A DNA stretch of 64,000 bases from Tsuneonella sp. CC-YZS046 (GTDB taxonomy: Bacteria; Pseudomonadota; Alphaproteobacteria; Sphingomonadales; Sphingomonadaceae): the NCBI RefSeq assembly GCF_035581365.1, contig NZ_CP141590.1:806001-870000 (forward strand), given 5' to 3'. The stretch's first letter is position 1, and the number at the start of each line of letters is the position of its first letter. Position numbers and translations under genes: made by a program. This document shows, piece after piece, positions 44,082-53,122 of this stretch. The notes beneath the pieces are model-generated. The model was not told where the DNA came from. It saw only the letters and a list, made by a program, of their open reading frames with translations, and searched no databases.

Positions 44082-45370
44082 TGCTGAGCCTTGCCTTTGC
44101 CTACATGCGCAGCCGGCGGCTTGTCACAGGGCTCAATATGCTGTTGCTGGCATTGGCTGTCGCCTCGCTCACGATCCTGCTGCTCGTCTCATCCCAGCTT
44201 TCGGAGCGGCTTGAGCGCAATGCTCAGGGGATCGACCTCGTCGTTGGCGCCAAGGGCTCGCCGCTTCAGCTCATCCTCTCCAGCATCTATCAGATGGATC
44301 AGCCGACCGGGAATATTCCACTCACCAGCATCGACATGTTGCGCCGTGATCCGGCGGTGGCTGGAGTCGTGCCTCTCGCTCTTGGTGACAATTTCCGAGG
44401 CTATCGGATCGTTGGAACCGAGCCTGCCTATCCCGCACTTTATGGCGCGGATCTGGCCACCGGGCGCATGTTTGAGAAACATGGCGAAGCTGTGATGGGG
44501 GCGGTGGTGGCAGCGAAGCTGGGCGCCGGGCTTGGCCAGAAGTTCGTCGGCAGTCATGGGCTCGGCGATGGGGAAGGCGCAGGCGAGCATCATTCTAACC
44601 CTTTCACGACGGTTGGCATCTTGAAACCCACAGGCACGGTGATCGATCGACTGATCCTCGCCTCGGTCCAGACTGTATGGGACGTCCATGGCATCGCGCA
44701 TGACGATGAAGATCATGATTATGGCACGACCGCGCATGACGGCCATGCAGAACATCATCATGACGCGCATGCGGATAACGATTCCGACACGCTGGTGCTC
44801 GCCGAAAGCCGCGACCCGCTCGCGCCTGAAGTTACCGCGTTGCTGGTGCGCTATCGCAATGCCGCCGGTGCGCTCCGCATCCCCTCGATGATTAATCGCC
44901 AGACTGACATGCAGGCCGCCGTTCCGGCTGTCGAAACTACGCGGCTGCTCTCCCTTCTCGGTGTGGGGATAGATGGTGCCCGCCTTTTTGCATGGCTGCT
45001 CGCGGCCGTCGGTGGGCTTTCCATCTTCGTGACACTGCTGAATGCCGCGAGCGCGCGCGAAGGCGACCTCGCCTTGCTACGCGTCATGGGAGCAACCCGA
45101 GCGCGTGTGTTCGGCACGGTGATCGCCGAGGGCTTGGCGACGGCGCTGGCTGGCGGCGTTCTGGGTCTGCTGATCGGCCACCTCGTCCTGATGGGCGCAG
45201 TGCGCGGCTTCGCTGCACTGGGTGAACTGGGGCTTCGTCCGTGGCAACCGCATCCCGGCGAGTTGGCGATCCTTGCCGTTGTGACCGCGATCGGTTTCAT
45301 TGCCGCACTCGTCCCGGCGTTGCGTGTGTTCCGCGTCGATCTCACCAGTACATTGGCAAGGGCAAACTGA
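44081..45370 (+). CDS. FtsX-like ABC permease with His/Asp-rich periplasmic loop
   Basis: 429 residues: one N-terminal helix (about 17-37), a large extracytoplasmic domain, then three C-terminal helices (about 300-320, 350-375, 395-415) of the FtsX/MacB fold. Inside the periplasmic domain, residues about 207-236 are a His/Asp cluster (HDDEDHDYGTTAHDGHAEHHH), with an earlier GEHHS. This is a plausible zinc-binding loop. It is partnered with the ATPase and DUF3299 genes. Confidence 0.87.
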   Translation: MLSLAFAYMRSRRLVTGLNMLLLALAVASLTILLLVSSQLSERLERNAQGIDLVVGAKGSPLQLILSSIYQMDQPTGNIPLTSIDMLRRDPAVAGVVPLALGDNFRGYRIVGTEPAYPALYGADLATGRMFEKHGEAVMGAVVAAKLGAGLGQKFVGSHGLGDGEGAGEHHSNPFTTVGILKPTGTVIDRLILASVQTVWDVHGIAHDDEDHDYGTTAHDGHAEHHHDAHADNDSDTLVLAESRDPLAPEVTALLVRYRNAAGALRIPSMINRQTDMQAAVPAVETTRLLSLLGVGIDGARLFAWLLAAVGGLSIFVTLLNAASAREGDLALLRVMGATRARVFGTVIAEGLATALAGGVLGLLIGHLVLMGAVRGFAALGELGLRPWQPHPGELAILAVVTAIGFIAALVPALRVFRVDLTSTLARAN

Positions 45371-45372
45371 TC

Positions 45373-45885
45373 ATGGCTATGATGCACCATCTGCGTCTCG
45401 CAGCGCTGGTTCCTTTCCTCCTTCTAGCTGGGCCTGCTCCAGCCCCCGCCGCCATGCAGGAGATGGGCAGGGCTCCGGTCGAGGACGTCTGGCAGCCAGC
45501 CAGGACTCCGCCCGGCGGAACGTCGTGGAAGTTGCTGGAAACCACGAGACTCAACGACCGGACCGATTCCAAGACGCACATCATTTACACGAAGCCGATG
45601 TTCCCGCCGACGATCAAGGCGTTGGCTGGCAAGCGGATCAAGGTGGCGGGCTGGATGATACCGCTTGAAAACGGCGTGCGGCAGAAGCATTTCGTGCTGC
45701 TGGGCTATCCACCCGGCTGTCCGTTCCATCTGCACGCTCTGCCCAACCAGTTCATTGAGGTCTATGCCGCGGTCCCGGTCAGAGTTGATGAAATGAATCC
45801 TACAATCATCACGGGCACGCTGGAACTTACCGGACAGGATGAGAGCGGAATCTTCTACAGGCTCAGAAATGCCCAACCAGGCTAA
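45373..45885 (+). CDS. DUF3299 periplasmic protein
   Basis: 170 residues with a signal peptide (about 1-25, ending APAPAAA). The DUF3299 core follows: IKALAGKRIKVAGWMIPLE, HFVLLGYPPGCPFHLHALPNQ, and a C-terminal beta strand GTLELTGQDESG. The Cys and two His of GCPFHLH could bind metal. DUF3299 proteins accompany FtsX-like transporters in Zur-controlled loci. It starts 2 bp after the permease gene and overlaps the next gene by 17 bases. Confidence 0.85.
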   Translation: MAMMHHLRLAALVPFLLLAGPAPAPAAMQEMGRAPVEDVWQPARTPPGGTSWKLLETTRLNDRTDSKTHIIYTKPMFPPTIKALAGKRIKVAGWMIPLENGVRQKHFVLLGYPPGCPFHLHALPNQFIEVYAAVPVRVDEMNPTIITGTLELTGQDESGIFYRLRNAQPG

Positions 45886-46690
45886 GGCAAAGAAGCCATC
45901 CGCTTTGTTCCGCTACATTGAGGCTCTCCAGGGTGAGGCACCCTGGGGCAGCTTTCTCGACGCCGGAACGGGCACGAATTCGATCAACTGGATATCCTCT
46001 CTCCAGACAGAGCGCTGGACCGCCGTAAGCGGCGCGGAGGGCCATGCGATCCAGGTCCGTGACGCCGTCGAACGGGTCCGCCGGCCACAGGATCGCATCA
46101 TTCTGGGCAATTGGGCCGACCCGGCGCTGCTGGCCGGTGAACGTTACGACACTGTGCTCGCCGATTATCTGGTTGGGGCAGTCGAGGGATTTGCGCCTTA
46201 TTTCCAGCACAGCCTGTTCGTTCGATTGCGGCCACTAGTCGGTCAGCGCCTCTATGTCGTGGGGCTCGAGCCTTATGTGAATCAGGACGCCAATACCCCG
46301 GATGGCAAGTTGATTCGCGAGATCGGCCGCTTCCGCGACGCCTGCCTGCTGCTCACAGGAGACAAACCTTACCGGGAATATCCGACGCAATGGGTGGTCG
46401 ATCATCTCGAAGGCTCGGGATTTCGCGTCATTGCGGCGAAACGCTTTCCCATTCGCTATAAAGAGCGGTTCGTGAACAGCCAGATCGACATGTGTACGCC
46501 ACGTCTGGCAAAGCTGCCCAACCGGCCGCTTGCCGACGCCTTGGCAGCTACCGGCGAGGATCTGCGAGCGCGCGCCCTCGATCATATCGCTTGCGAAGGC
46601 TGCCTGCGTCATGGCTATGACTATGTGATGGCGGCCGAGGTCGATGAAACTGAGGGGGCGTGGGACGCGGCCGGGTGCCGCCAGCTGTGA
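45869..46690 (+). CDS. SAM-dependent methyltransferase in the zinc operon, unknown target
   Basis: A 273-residue class I methyltransferase-like protein. The glycine-rich motif I is FLDAGTGTNS (29-38), the acidic loop follows in VSGAEGHAIQVRDAVERV, and motif IV-like VLADYLVGAVEG comes next. A C-terminal CEGC (about 245) could be a metal site. It overlaps the DUF3299 gene by 17 bases, so it is translated with the transporter. I know of no assigned role for such an enzyme in zinc homeostasis. Confidence 0.78.
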   Translation: MPNQAKAKKPSALFRYIEALQGEAPWGSFLDAGTGTNSINWISSLQTERWTAVSGAEGHAIQVRDAVERVRRPQDRIILGNWADPALLAGERYDTVLADYLVGAVEGFAPYFQHSLFVRLRPLVGQRLYVVGLEPYVNQDANTPDGKLIREIGRFRDACLLLTGDKPYREYPTQWVVDHLEGSGFRVIAAKRFPIRYKERFVNSQIDMCTPRLAKLPNRPLADALAATGEDLRARALDHIACEGCLRHGYDYVMAAEVDETEGAWDAAGCRQL

Positions 46691-46725
46691 CGCAAGGGGC
46701 TTTGAAGGGTTCGTTCGGCAGGGCG

Positions 46726-47721
46726 TCAGAGTTCGACCGAGCCCATTATTTCTGAAACCGTCGTCGGCCGCACCCCGCGCGCCGCAAGATGCGCGAACAA
46801 GCCTCTCCACCAATCGTAAAGGCGATCGAGATCGGCCTCGTCGCGGACATAGGGTGTGCTCCCCGGATGCAGGGAGGGGCTATGGAAGGAAAAGACGAGC
46901 AGGGGCAGTCCCTTGTCGACCGCGACGTCCGTGGCATGGATCGCTTCCCTTACGGTCACGCCTTCAGGTGTGAGCGGCACGCGTTCCATCAGTTTCAGCC
47001 GGGCCATTATCCCGCGCATTCGCGGCATGCGCCACAGCGCCGGGTAGATCCGCCCTGCCTGCTTGCGCAGCGCGCCGGTGAAGACGGTGGTGAGGGGCAG
47101 TTCCAGCAGCTTGCATTGGGTATCTATCCAGTAGGGATGCACCGGATGGTCCCGATAATTGCGTCCGCCGCCCGAGCTGTAATCGAAGCGGGCGCGAACC
47201 GATGTGTCGATCGCTATACCCGCTTCGCACAAGATGCTTGCCGTATTGGGGCCGAGGCCATAGCGGCCGGCCCGGTAGATGCGCGGCGTCACGCCGAAAT
47301 TGCGGGAAATCCTGTCGCGCAGCTGAAACAGCTTGGCGCGCTCCAGCGCATAGGGCAAATTTCCCGCAAAGCTGTTGAAATCATTGACCGGCTCGTCATG
47401 TGGCGGATTGACCCAAGGGTGCAACTGCGCGCCTGCTTCGGCAAGGCCGGCTTCCATCGGTCCGCGCAGAATCTCGGCGGCGCGGGGCGAATCGGCGATG
47501 GGATAATCCATCAGGTAAGTCGGAATGACGCCCAGCCCTTCGCAGAATTGCTGGAACTTGGCGAGCCGGCCGACATGATCCAGCCGATGGCCGCTGCGCT
47601 GGAACGGAGCGTTCCAGTTGAATTCCTCTTCCGTGTCGACAGTCAGGATGAAGCGTTGGCCGAAACCTTCGTGAAAGCGGGCAAAGGCCGTTTCACGCGG
47701 AAGATCCGTTATCGAAGGCAT
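46726..47721 (-). CDS. Polysaccharide deacetylase-like (NodB-fold) protein
   Basis: A 331-residue carbohydrate esterase-4-like protein. FILTVDTEEEFNW supplies the N-terminal catalytic or metal Asp, AQLHPWVNPPH the His pair, YRAGRYGLGPNT the arginine motif, and LLVFSFHSPSLHPGSTPYV the C-terminal His. No signal peptide is seen, so it may be cytoplasmic, as in some exopolysaccharide or glycan pathways. The ATG at 47721 lies inside the preceding kinase-like gene (29-base overlap). Confidence 0.85.
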   Translation of the reverse strand: MPSITDLPRETAFARFHEGFGQRFILTVDTEEEFNWNAPFQRSGHRLDHVGRLAKFQQFCEGLGVIPTYLMDYPIADSPRAAEILRGPMEAGLAEAGAQLHPWVNPPHDEPVNDFNSFAGNLPYALERAKLFQLRDRISRNFGVTPRIYRAGRYGLGPNTASILCEAGIAIDTSVRARFDYSSGGGRNYRDHPVHPYWIDTQCKLLELPLTTVFTGALRKQAGRIYPALWRMPRMRGIMARLKLMERVPLTPEGVTVREAIHATDVAVDKGLPLLVFSFHSPSLHPGSTPYVRDEADLDRLYDWWRGLFAHLAARGVRPTTVSEIMGSVEL

Positions 47722-49582
47722 CGGATGACGTTCTGGCCCCTGGCGACCCCGATCGAGTGGCACGTTTTACCTCACCTTCAGTATCGCCGGCACCATGGCT
47801 ATGGTCAGGGCCATCCGCGGTCAAGAGCGGGAACCATAGCTGCAGCGTATCTCCCTCGCGCGCCATGCCCCCGCCAACGGCCCTGGCTTCGGCCCGGGCA
47901 AGGCGGAAAGCGAAGCCGGAGCCAAACAGGCCGGCGGTTATGGCCTGGCCCGCGCTGCGGGGCGCCGCGGAAAATATATCATCCCGATCAGCCAGCGCGG
48001 CCGGAAGCTCGAACGCGAATATGACCCGATCCGGCTCCCGCGCCACATGGATGTCGAGTTGCTCCCCTGCGGTCATGGCGCCACAAAGCGTAGCGAGCAG
48101 GCGCCAGGCAACCCGATCCGCTTCGACCTTGGCCAGGGGGACCGGCGTCGCTTCATCATCTCCCCACAGACTGATCCCGCCGCTGCGCGCGTCGAGAAAA
48201 GGGGTCAGCTGCGCGACTATCGCACGTAAGGCGGCGGTGAAATCATGCTGCCCCGGCTCGAGTTCCAGCGTGTCGCTTTCCAGCCTGGCGAGGCGGTCCA
48301 GCTCATCGAAGCCGGCCAGAATGCGCGCCGCATCGCCAGCGATGGTTGCGGCCAGCGCACGATATTCATGCGGAGCCGGGCCGAATACCTGCTGCTGGAT
48401 CACTTCCGCGAAACCCTGAATGGCGTTCACCGGCGTGCGCAATTCATGCAGCAGCTCGCGCATCCGATGCGCGGCTCCGTTCTCGGCAGGTTGCTTGGGC
48501 TGGGTGGGCTTGCGCCGTAGTCTTCCGCAGTATCCCGTGAAATTGCCCTCGGGCAGGTCGAAGCGCGGAGTGGCATCGATCCGCCATAACCCGGAAATCG
48601 CGGGTGCGCCGTCGATTGCCAGCGTTCCGGCATTTATGGGAAGATGATCGCGCATGGCGCGCCCGGAAGCCGGATCGAGCCGGGCCGGCGCATGATTGTC
48701 GCCTATGCCGAGCCTCAGGCCCACCGCCATTGGCGCGACGGAAGGATCGGTCCAGGCAATGTGTCCGTGCGCATTGGTTTCAAAATCGAAAGCGCGCGGC
48801 AAGGCGCCTGGGTCCGATTCCTGCCGTTCGCCAAGCGGAAGGCGGGGGGAATCCGGCCCGTTGGGCGGCGAAAGGCTCTCCCGCGCGCGGCGGAAGGCTT
48901 CGATCCTGCGGACGATGGCCCCGATCGCTTCCTGATCTTCCCGTCCGGCGGGATCATCGGCGACAGGTGCAATCTTTTGGTCTGGCTCTTCGGCTTCCGC
49001 GGGGCCTGCCGGTTCCGCGGGTTCGATCCATTGAGGCTCCAGAATCCGGGCGTGATCGTCAAGGATCGTGCTGGCGGGGCCAGTCAGCACCAGATCGCGG
49101 ATTCCCAGCCGCGCCAGCAGTTTTTCGGCTTCGCCGCCCAGATTCTTGCGGTGGCGCAGCAGGCCCCGTGCCCTGACCGGAAGCGCGGGAATCAGTGCCA
49201 GCCAGTCTTCCTGCGTCAGGCGGGCGCTCGCCATGGCGGCGGTGGCCACTTCCGCTTCCTGTTCCGCGAGCCGCGCGACCAGACGGGGATTGGCGAGGCG
49301 GATGCCCTGATCGCGAATGATAGCCGCCCGTTCCGCCGCCGGGATCATCCGGGCAAGCTCTTCAAGCCGCTCATATCCGCTCTGCAGCGTGATGCCGATG
49401 GCGTTGGCCGGCAAGGTGCCGATCAGGTCCAGCAACTGGCGATACTGGGTGCGAGCCGCGCGCTCGCCCGATGCGCCGGAGCGCAGCACAGTGGCGAGGC
49501 GGTCGTCAAAATGCATCCGGACTCCAGCGAGTTCGCTCAGGACCGCGAGCGTCGCCCGCGCGAGATTCGGGTCTATCAGCAT
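47693..49582 (-). CDS. Sensor histidine kinase-like protein with atypical ATP-binding region
   Basis: 629 residues without membrane helices. An N-terminal helical region (1-180) is followed by an acidic Pro-rich linker (180-260), a PAS-like segment (about 267-358), and a clear HisKA dimerisation helix with phospho-acceptor His379 in MRELLHELRTPVNAI. The C-terminal part has a G2-like GLFGSGFAFRLARAEARAVGG. I cannot see the N-box (NxxxNA) or DxGxG of a normal HATPase. No response regulator is adjacent. Confidence 0.82.
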   Translation of the reverse strand: MLIDPNLARATLAVLSELAGVRMHFDDRLATVLRSGASGERAARTQYRQLLDLIGTLPANAIGITLQSGYERLEELARMIPAAERAAIIRDQGIRLANPRLVARLAEQEAEVATAAMASARLTQEDWLALIPALPVRARGLLRHRKNLGGEAEKLLARLGIRDLVLTGPASTILDDHARILEPQWIEPAEPAGPAEAEEPDQKIAPVADDPAGREDQEAIGAIVRRIEAFRRARESLSPPNGPDSPRLPLGERQESDPGALPRAFDFETNAHGHIAWTDPSVAPMAVGLRLGIGDNHAPARLDPASGRAMRDHLPINAGTLAIDGAPAISGLWRIDATPRFDLPEGNFTGYCGRLRRKPTQPKQPAENGAAHRMRELLHELRTPVNAIQGFAEVIQQQVFGPAPHEYRALAATIAGDAARILAGFDELDRLARLESDTLELEPGQHDFTAALRAIVAQLTPFLDARSGGISLWGDDEATPVPLAKVEADRVAWRLLATLCGAMTAGEQLDIHVAREPDRVIFAFELPAALADRDDIFSAAPRSAGQAITAGLFGSGFAFRLARAEARAVGGGMAREGDTLQLWFPLLTADGPDHSHGAGDTEGEVKRATRSGSPGARTSSDAFDNGSSA

Positions 49583-49726
49583 TGCTGGATGCTCAAACCA
49601 CGACGAAGAGCGCGTCGCAAAGCGGGACAACGGCACAGCATGAAATAAACTTACTCGAAACCCCGATTTTCAGGCTTAACTCTGTTATGTTTTCCACCAT
49701 TATCTGAGAATCGAGCAGGGGAACGC

Positions 49727-50191
49727 ATGGCCAATCTCGACGAAATCGATCGCCGGATACTTGCAGAACTGCAGGACGAAGGACGGATGACCAATGTCGA
49801 ACTGGCCGGTCATGTCGGATTGACTGCGCCGCCCTGCCTGCGCCGGGTCCGCGCGCTGGAGGATTCCGGGGTCATTCGCGGCTATCATGCCGAGGTCGAT
49901 CCCGCGAAACTGGGCTTTTCCATCATGGTGTTCGCGCTGGTCAGCCTCAAGAGCCAGGCGGAGGATGCATTGCGCCAGTTCGAAGACCATATGCGCACCC
50001 TTCCCGAAGTGCGGGAATGCCACATGCTGAATGGCGAGATAGATTTCATCCTGAAGATCGTCAGCAAGGATCTGCAGAGTTTTCAGGAATTTCTCACCAG
50101 CAAGCTGACTCCGGCACCGAATGTCGCCAGCGTCAAGACCTCGCTCACCATCCGCACCGCCAAGCAACTGCCGGGCGTGCCGCTGGAATGA
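49727..50191 (+). CDS. Lrp/AsnC-family transcriptional regulator
   Basis: 154 residues: an N-terminal HTH (LDEIDRRILAELQDEGRMTNVELAGHVGLTAPPCLRRVRALEDSG) and a C-terminal RAM domain (ECHMLNGEIDFILKIVSKDLQSFQEFL). It is likely an amino-acid-responsive regulator. It is divergent from the kinase-like gene. GGGGAACGC precedes the ATG. Confidence 0.95.
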   Translation: MANLDEIDRRILAELQDEGRMTNVELAGHVGLTAPPCLRRVRALEDSGVIRGYHAEVDPAKLGFSIMVFALVSLKSQAEDALRQFEDHMRTLPEVRECHMLNGEIDFILKIVSKDLQSFQEFLTSKLTPAPNVASVKTSLTIRTAKQLPGVPLE

Positions 50192-50214
50192 GCCGCTGCT
50201 GACCGCCGGGCGGT

Positions 50215-51564
50215 TCAGCCCTGGCGCTTGGCCAGCCATTCCTCCAGCCATTTGATGGTGTAGTCGCCGTTGAGGAAATCCGGCTCTTCCAGCAGCGCTT
50301 CATGCATCGGGATCGAGGTTTTCACCCCTTCCACCACCATTTCCCCCAGCGCGCGCTTCAGGCGCATGATGCAGCCTTCGCGGGTTCGCCCATAGACGAT
50401 CAGCTTGGCGATCATGGAATCGTAGTAGGGCGGAATCCGGTAGCCCGAATACAGCCCTGAATCGACGCGCACATGCATCCCGCCGGCGGCATGATAGCTG
50501 GTGACCTGGCCCGGAGAGGGAGCGAAGCTCCAGGGATCTTCCGCATTGATCCGGCACTCGATCGCATGGCCGGTGAAGCGCAGCTCTTCCTGTTGCACGG
50601 AAAGCGGCTTGCCTTCGGCGATCCGGATCTGTTCGCGCACGAGATCGAGGCCGGTGATCGCTTCCGTGACGGGATGCTCCACCTGCAGGCGCGTATTCAT
50701 CTCGATGAAGTAGAATTCGCCGTTTTCCCAAAGGAATTCGATCGTCCCCGCGCCGCGATAGCCCATCTGGGCCATCGCATTGGAAACGATCGTGCCCATG
50801 CGTTCGCGCTCTTCCGGGGAAATGACGGGAGAGGGCGCTTCTTCCAGCACCTTCTGATGCCGGCGCTGCAGCGAACAATCCCGTTCGCCGAGATGGATGG
50901 CATTGCCATTGCCGTCGCCAAACACCTGAAATTCGATATGGCGCGGATTGCCGAGATATTTCTCGATATAGACGGTGTCGTCGCCGAAGGCTGCCTTCGC
51001 CTCGCTCCTGGCCTGGCTGACGAGGGTTTCCAGATCTTCCTCGGACGGAATGACCTTCATGCCCCTGCCGCCGCCGCCGGATGCAGCCTTGACCAGCACC
51101 GGATAGCCGATCCGGGCGGCAACTTCCTTGGCTTCCTCGATCGACTGGAGCGCCCCGTCCGAGCCGGGAACGAGCGGCAGGCCGAGATCGCGCGCGGTGC
51201 GCTTCGCTTCCACCTTGTCGCCCATGGTGCGGATATGCTCCGGCTTCGGGCCGATCCAGGCGATATCGTGCGCTTCGACGATTTCGGCGAATTTCGCATT
51301 TTCGGAAAGGAAGCCATAACCGGGGTGGATCGCATCCGCGCCCGAGATTTCCGCGGCGGAAATGATCGCCGCGATATTGAGGTAGCTTTCGCTTGCCGGC
51401 GGCGGCCCTATGCAGATCGCATGATCGGCCAGGCGGACATGCATCGCATCCGTATCCGCGGTCGAATGCACGGCTACGGTTTCGATGCCCATTTCATGCG
51501 CCGCGCGATGGATTCGCAGCGCGATTTCTCCGCGATTGGCAATCAGCAGACGGGTTATCGGCAT
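50215..51564 (-). CDS. accC: Biotin carboxylase subunit of acetyl-CoA carboxylase
   Basis: 449 residues. The ATP-grasp enzyme that carboxylates biotin on AccB. The N-terminal RLLIANRGEIALRIHRAAHEMG, the glycine-rich KAASGGGGRGMK, the catalytic EKYLGNPRHIEFQVFGD and EMNTRLQVEHPVTE are canonical. The start at 51564 gives the family N-terminus; the longer frame overlaps accB. It is 16 bp downstream of accB. Confidence 0.97.
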   Translation of the reverse strand: MPITRLLIANRGEIALRIHRAAHEMGIETVAVHSTADTDAMHVRLADHAICIGPPPASESYLNIAAIISAAEISGADAIHPGYGFLSENAKFAEIVEAHDIAWIGPKPEHIRTMGDKVEAKRTARDLGLPLVPGSDGALQSIEEAKEVAARIGYPVLVKAASGGGGRGMKVIPSEEDLETLVSQARSEAKAAFGDDTVYIEKYLGNPRHIEFQVFGDGNGNAIHLGERDCSLQRRHQKVLEEAPSPVISPEERERMGTIVSNAMAQMGYRGAGTIEFLWENGEFYFIEMNTRLQVEHPVTEAITGLDLVREQIRIAEGKPLSVQQEELRFTGHAIECRINAEDPWSFAPSPGQVTSYHAAGGMHVRVDSGLYSGYRIPPYYDSMIAKLIVYGRTREGCIMRLKRALGEMVVEGVKTSIPMHEALLEEPDFLNGDYTIKWLEEWLAKRQG

Positions 51565-51580
51565 GGTGGGAACCGCCGGC

Positions 51581-52075
51581 TCAACCGATAACGACCAGCG
51601 GCTGGTCGAATTCGACCGGCTGGGCATTGTCGACGAGAATGGCCTTCACCGTGCCGGCGGAAGGGGCGGTGATGGGGTTCATCACTTTCATCGCTTCGAC
51701 GATAAGCAGGGTTTCGCCGGCCTTTACTTGCTTGCCCGTGGTGATGAACGGCGCCGCGCCGGGTTCCGCCGACAAATAGACGGTGCCGACCATGGGCGAT
51801 TTTACCGTATTGCCATCCGCCGCATGATCGGCCGCGGGGGTGTTTTCGGCAGGCGCCGCCGATGCTACGGCAGCCGGAACGGGGACTGGCGCCGCAATGG
51901 CGGGGGCATAGGCAGCGGGAGCGGAGAGCGTTCGCGCAACCTTGATCTTGCGCTCGCCATCCTCGACCTCGATCTCGCTCAAGCCGGTTTCGGCCAGCAA
52001 TTCAGCCAGTTCGCGTACCAGCGCACTGTCGATATTCATGCCGCCTGCGGTGGCCGCGCCCTTGTTTTCGCCCAT
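51581..52075 (-). CDS. accB: Biotin carboxyl carrier protein of acetyl-CoA carboxylase
   Basis: 164 residues with an N-terminal helical region ([22 protein letters not shown]), an Ala/Pro linker (51-88), and the C-terminal biotinyl domain with Lys130 in EAMKVMNPI. Carries biotin between AccC and the carboxyltransferase. First of the accB-accC pair; aroQ lies 109 bp upstream in the same direction, a common order in proteobacteria. Confidence 0.96.
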   Translation of the reverse strand: MGENKGAATAGGMNIDSALVRELAELLAETGLSEIEVEDGERKIKVARTLSAPAAYAPAIAAPVPVPAAVASAAPAENTPAADHAADGNTVKSPMVGTVYLSAEPGAAPFITTGKQVKAGETLLIVEAMKVMNPITAPSAGTVKAILVDNAQPVEFDQPLVVIG

Positions 52076-52184
52076 TCTTCCCTCGGGGGTCGTTTCACTG
52101 TGCGCCCGCTATGCGCAGGCGCGGCAAGGCTGGCAAGGGGTTGTCGCTGTCAAATCCACTTTGCACCCCACCTGCCACGCCGGT

Positions 52185-52622
52185 TCAAAGCCGGGCAACG
52201 GCTTCCAGCGCGATGATATAGCTGTTGGCGCCATGGCCCGCGATGGTCTGTACCGCGCCCATTCCGATATAGCTGAGATGGCGGAAAGGCTCGCGCTTCG
52301 CCGGGTCCGACAGATGCACTTCTATCACCGGCGTCCTGATCGCCTTGATCGCATCCAGCAGGGCGATCGAGGTGTGGGTATAGCCGCCCGCATTGAGGAG
52401 GACCGCCTTCGCCCCTTCGGCCTGAGCCTCATGCAGCCAATCGATCAGATGCCCCTCATGGTTGGACTGGCGCATGTCGATTTCCAGTCCGAACTCCCGG
52501 CCCCGGTCTTCCAGCATTCCGGCAATGTCGTCCAGCGTATCGGAGCCGTATATTTCCGGCTCCCGCGTGCCGAGCAGGTTGAGATTGGGTCCATTGAGGA
52601 CATAGACGACATTGCTGGTCAT
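52185..52622 (-). CDS. aroQ: 3-dehydroquinate dehydratase, type II
   Basis: A 145-residue dodecameric type II DHQase of the shikimate pathway. NGPNLNLLGTREPEIYG contains the catalytic Arg and Tyr25. RQSNHEGHLIDWLHEA and LNAGGYTHTSIALLDA follow, and the active-site His is in EVHLSDPAKRE. Upstream of accB-accC. Confidence 0.96.
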   Translation of the reverse strand: MTSNVVYVLNGPNLNLLGTREPEIYGSDTLDDIAGMLEDRGREFGLEIDMRQSNHEGHLIDWLHEAQAEGAKAVLLNAGGYTHTSIALLDAIKAIRTPVIEVHLSDPAKREPFRHLSYIGMGAVQTIAGHGANSYIIALEAVARL

Positions 52623-52708
52623 GATTGTCTCGCAAATGATGAAGTATTGGCCATAGCGCCATGCTGCTTGCTCGGCAAAGGCATGGAACGGCTAGCCGCA
52701 GTTATGGC

Positions 52709-53122
52709 CTAATTGTCGACGCCCTTCGTCTTCCCCCATTGGCGGGCCGCCGTATAGCCCAGATATCCCGTGCCGAAGAGCGCATAGAGCGGCTCCGGCA
52801 AGCCGTTGAGATAGGCGTTCATCCCGATTGCGATATTCGTTGCGGTTTGCGGCCGGAAAGCGGCGAGAATGCCCATGGGGATGGCCCACAGGATGATCGC
52901 ATACATGACATAGAGAAAGCTTGGTCTGGCCCGGCTGGTCCACGGGTCCCGCGAGCCGGCTTCTGCCACGATTGCGGAGAGCCTGGCCTGCACCAGTTCC
53001 AGTTCCCGGGTTCCCTGAAGTTTGATGAGTTCCAGCTTGGCCTGGTCCCGGGCAGTCTTGTCCGGGATGATCTTGTCGATGATTGCGGCGAGAGGACCGA
53101 TAAGGGCTTCCAGCAATGCCAT
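52709..53122 (-). CDS. GTA-type 3TM holin family protein
   Basis: 137 residues matching the holin family named for gene-transfer-agent release. The N-terminus MALLEALIGPLAAIIDKIIPDKTARDQAKLEL is followed by a helix-rich part (LELVQARLSAIVAEAGSRDPWTSRARP) and hydrophobic segments around 68-90 and 108-125. CAGGAG precedes the ATG. No endolysin, capsid or other phage gene is nearby, so it is an orphan. If it takes part in phage-like particle release, its partners lie elsewhere. Confidence 0.8.
   Translation of the reverse strand: MALLEALIGPLAAIIDKIIPDKTARDQAKLELIKLQGTRELELVQARLSAIVAEAGSRDPWTSRARPSFLYVMYAIILWAIPMGILAAFRPQTATNIAIGMNAYLNGLPEPLYALFGTGYLGYTAARQWGKTKGVDN

Noticed and set aside
46688-46740. 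Possible attachment site at the right end of the zinc island
   Set aside because: I compared this junction with the 3' ends of both tRNAs and saw no direct repeat; no integrase is present.
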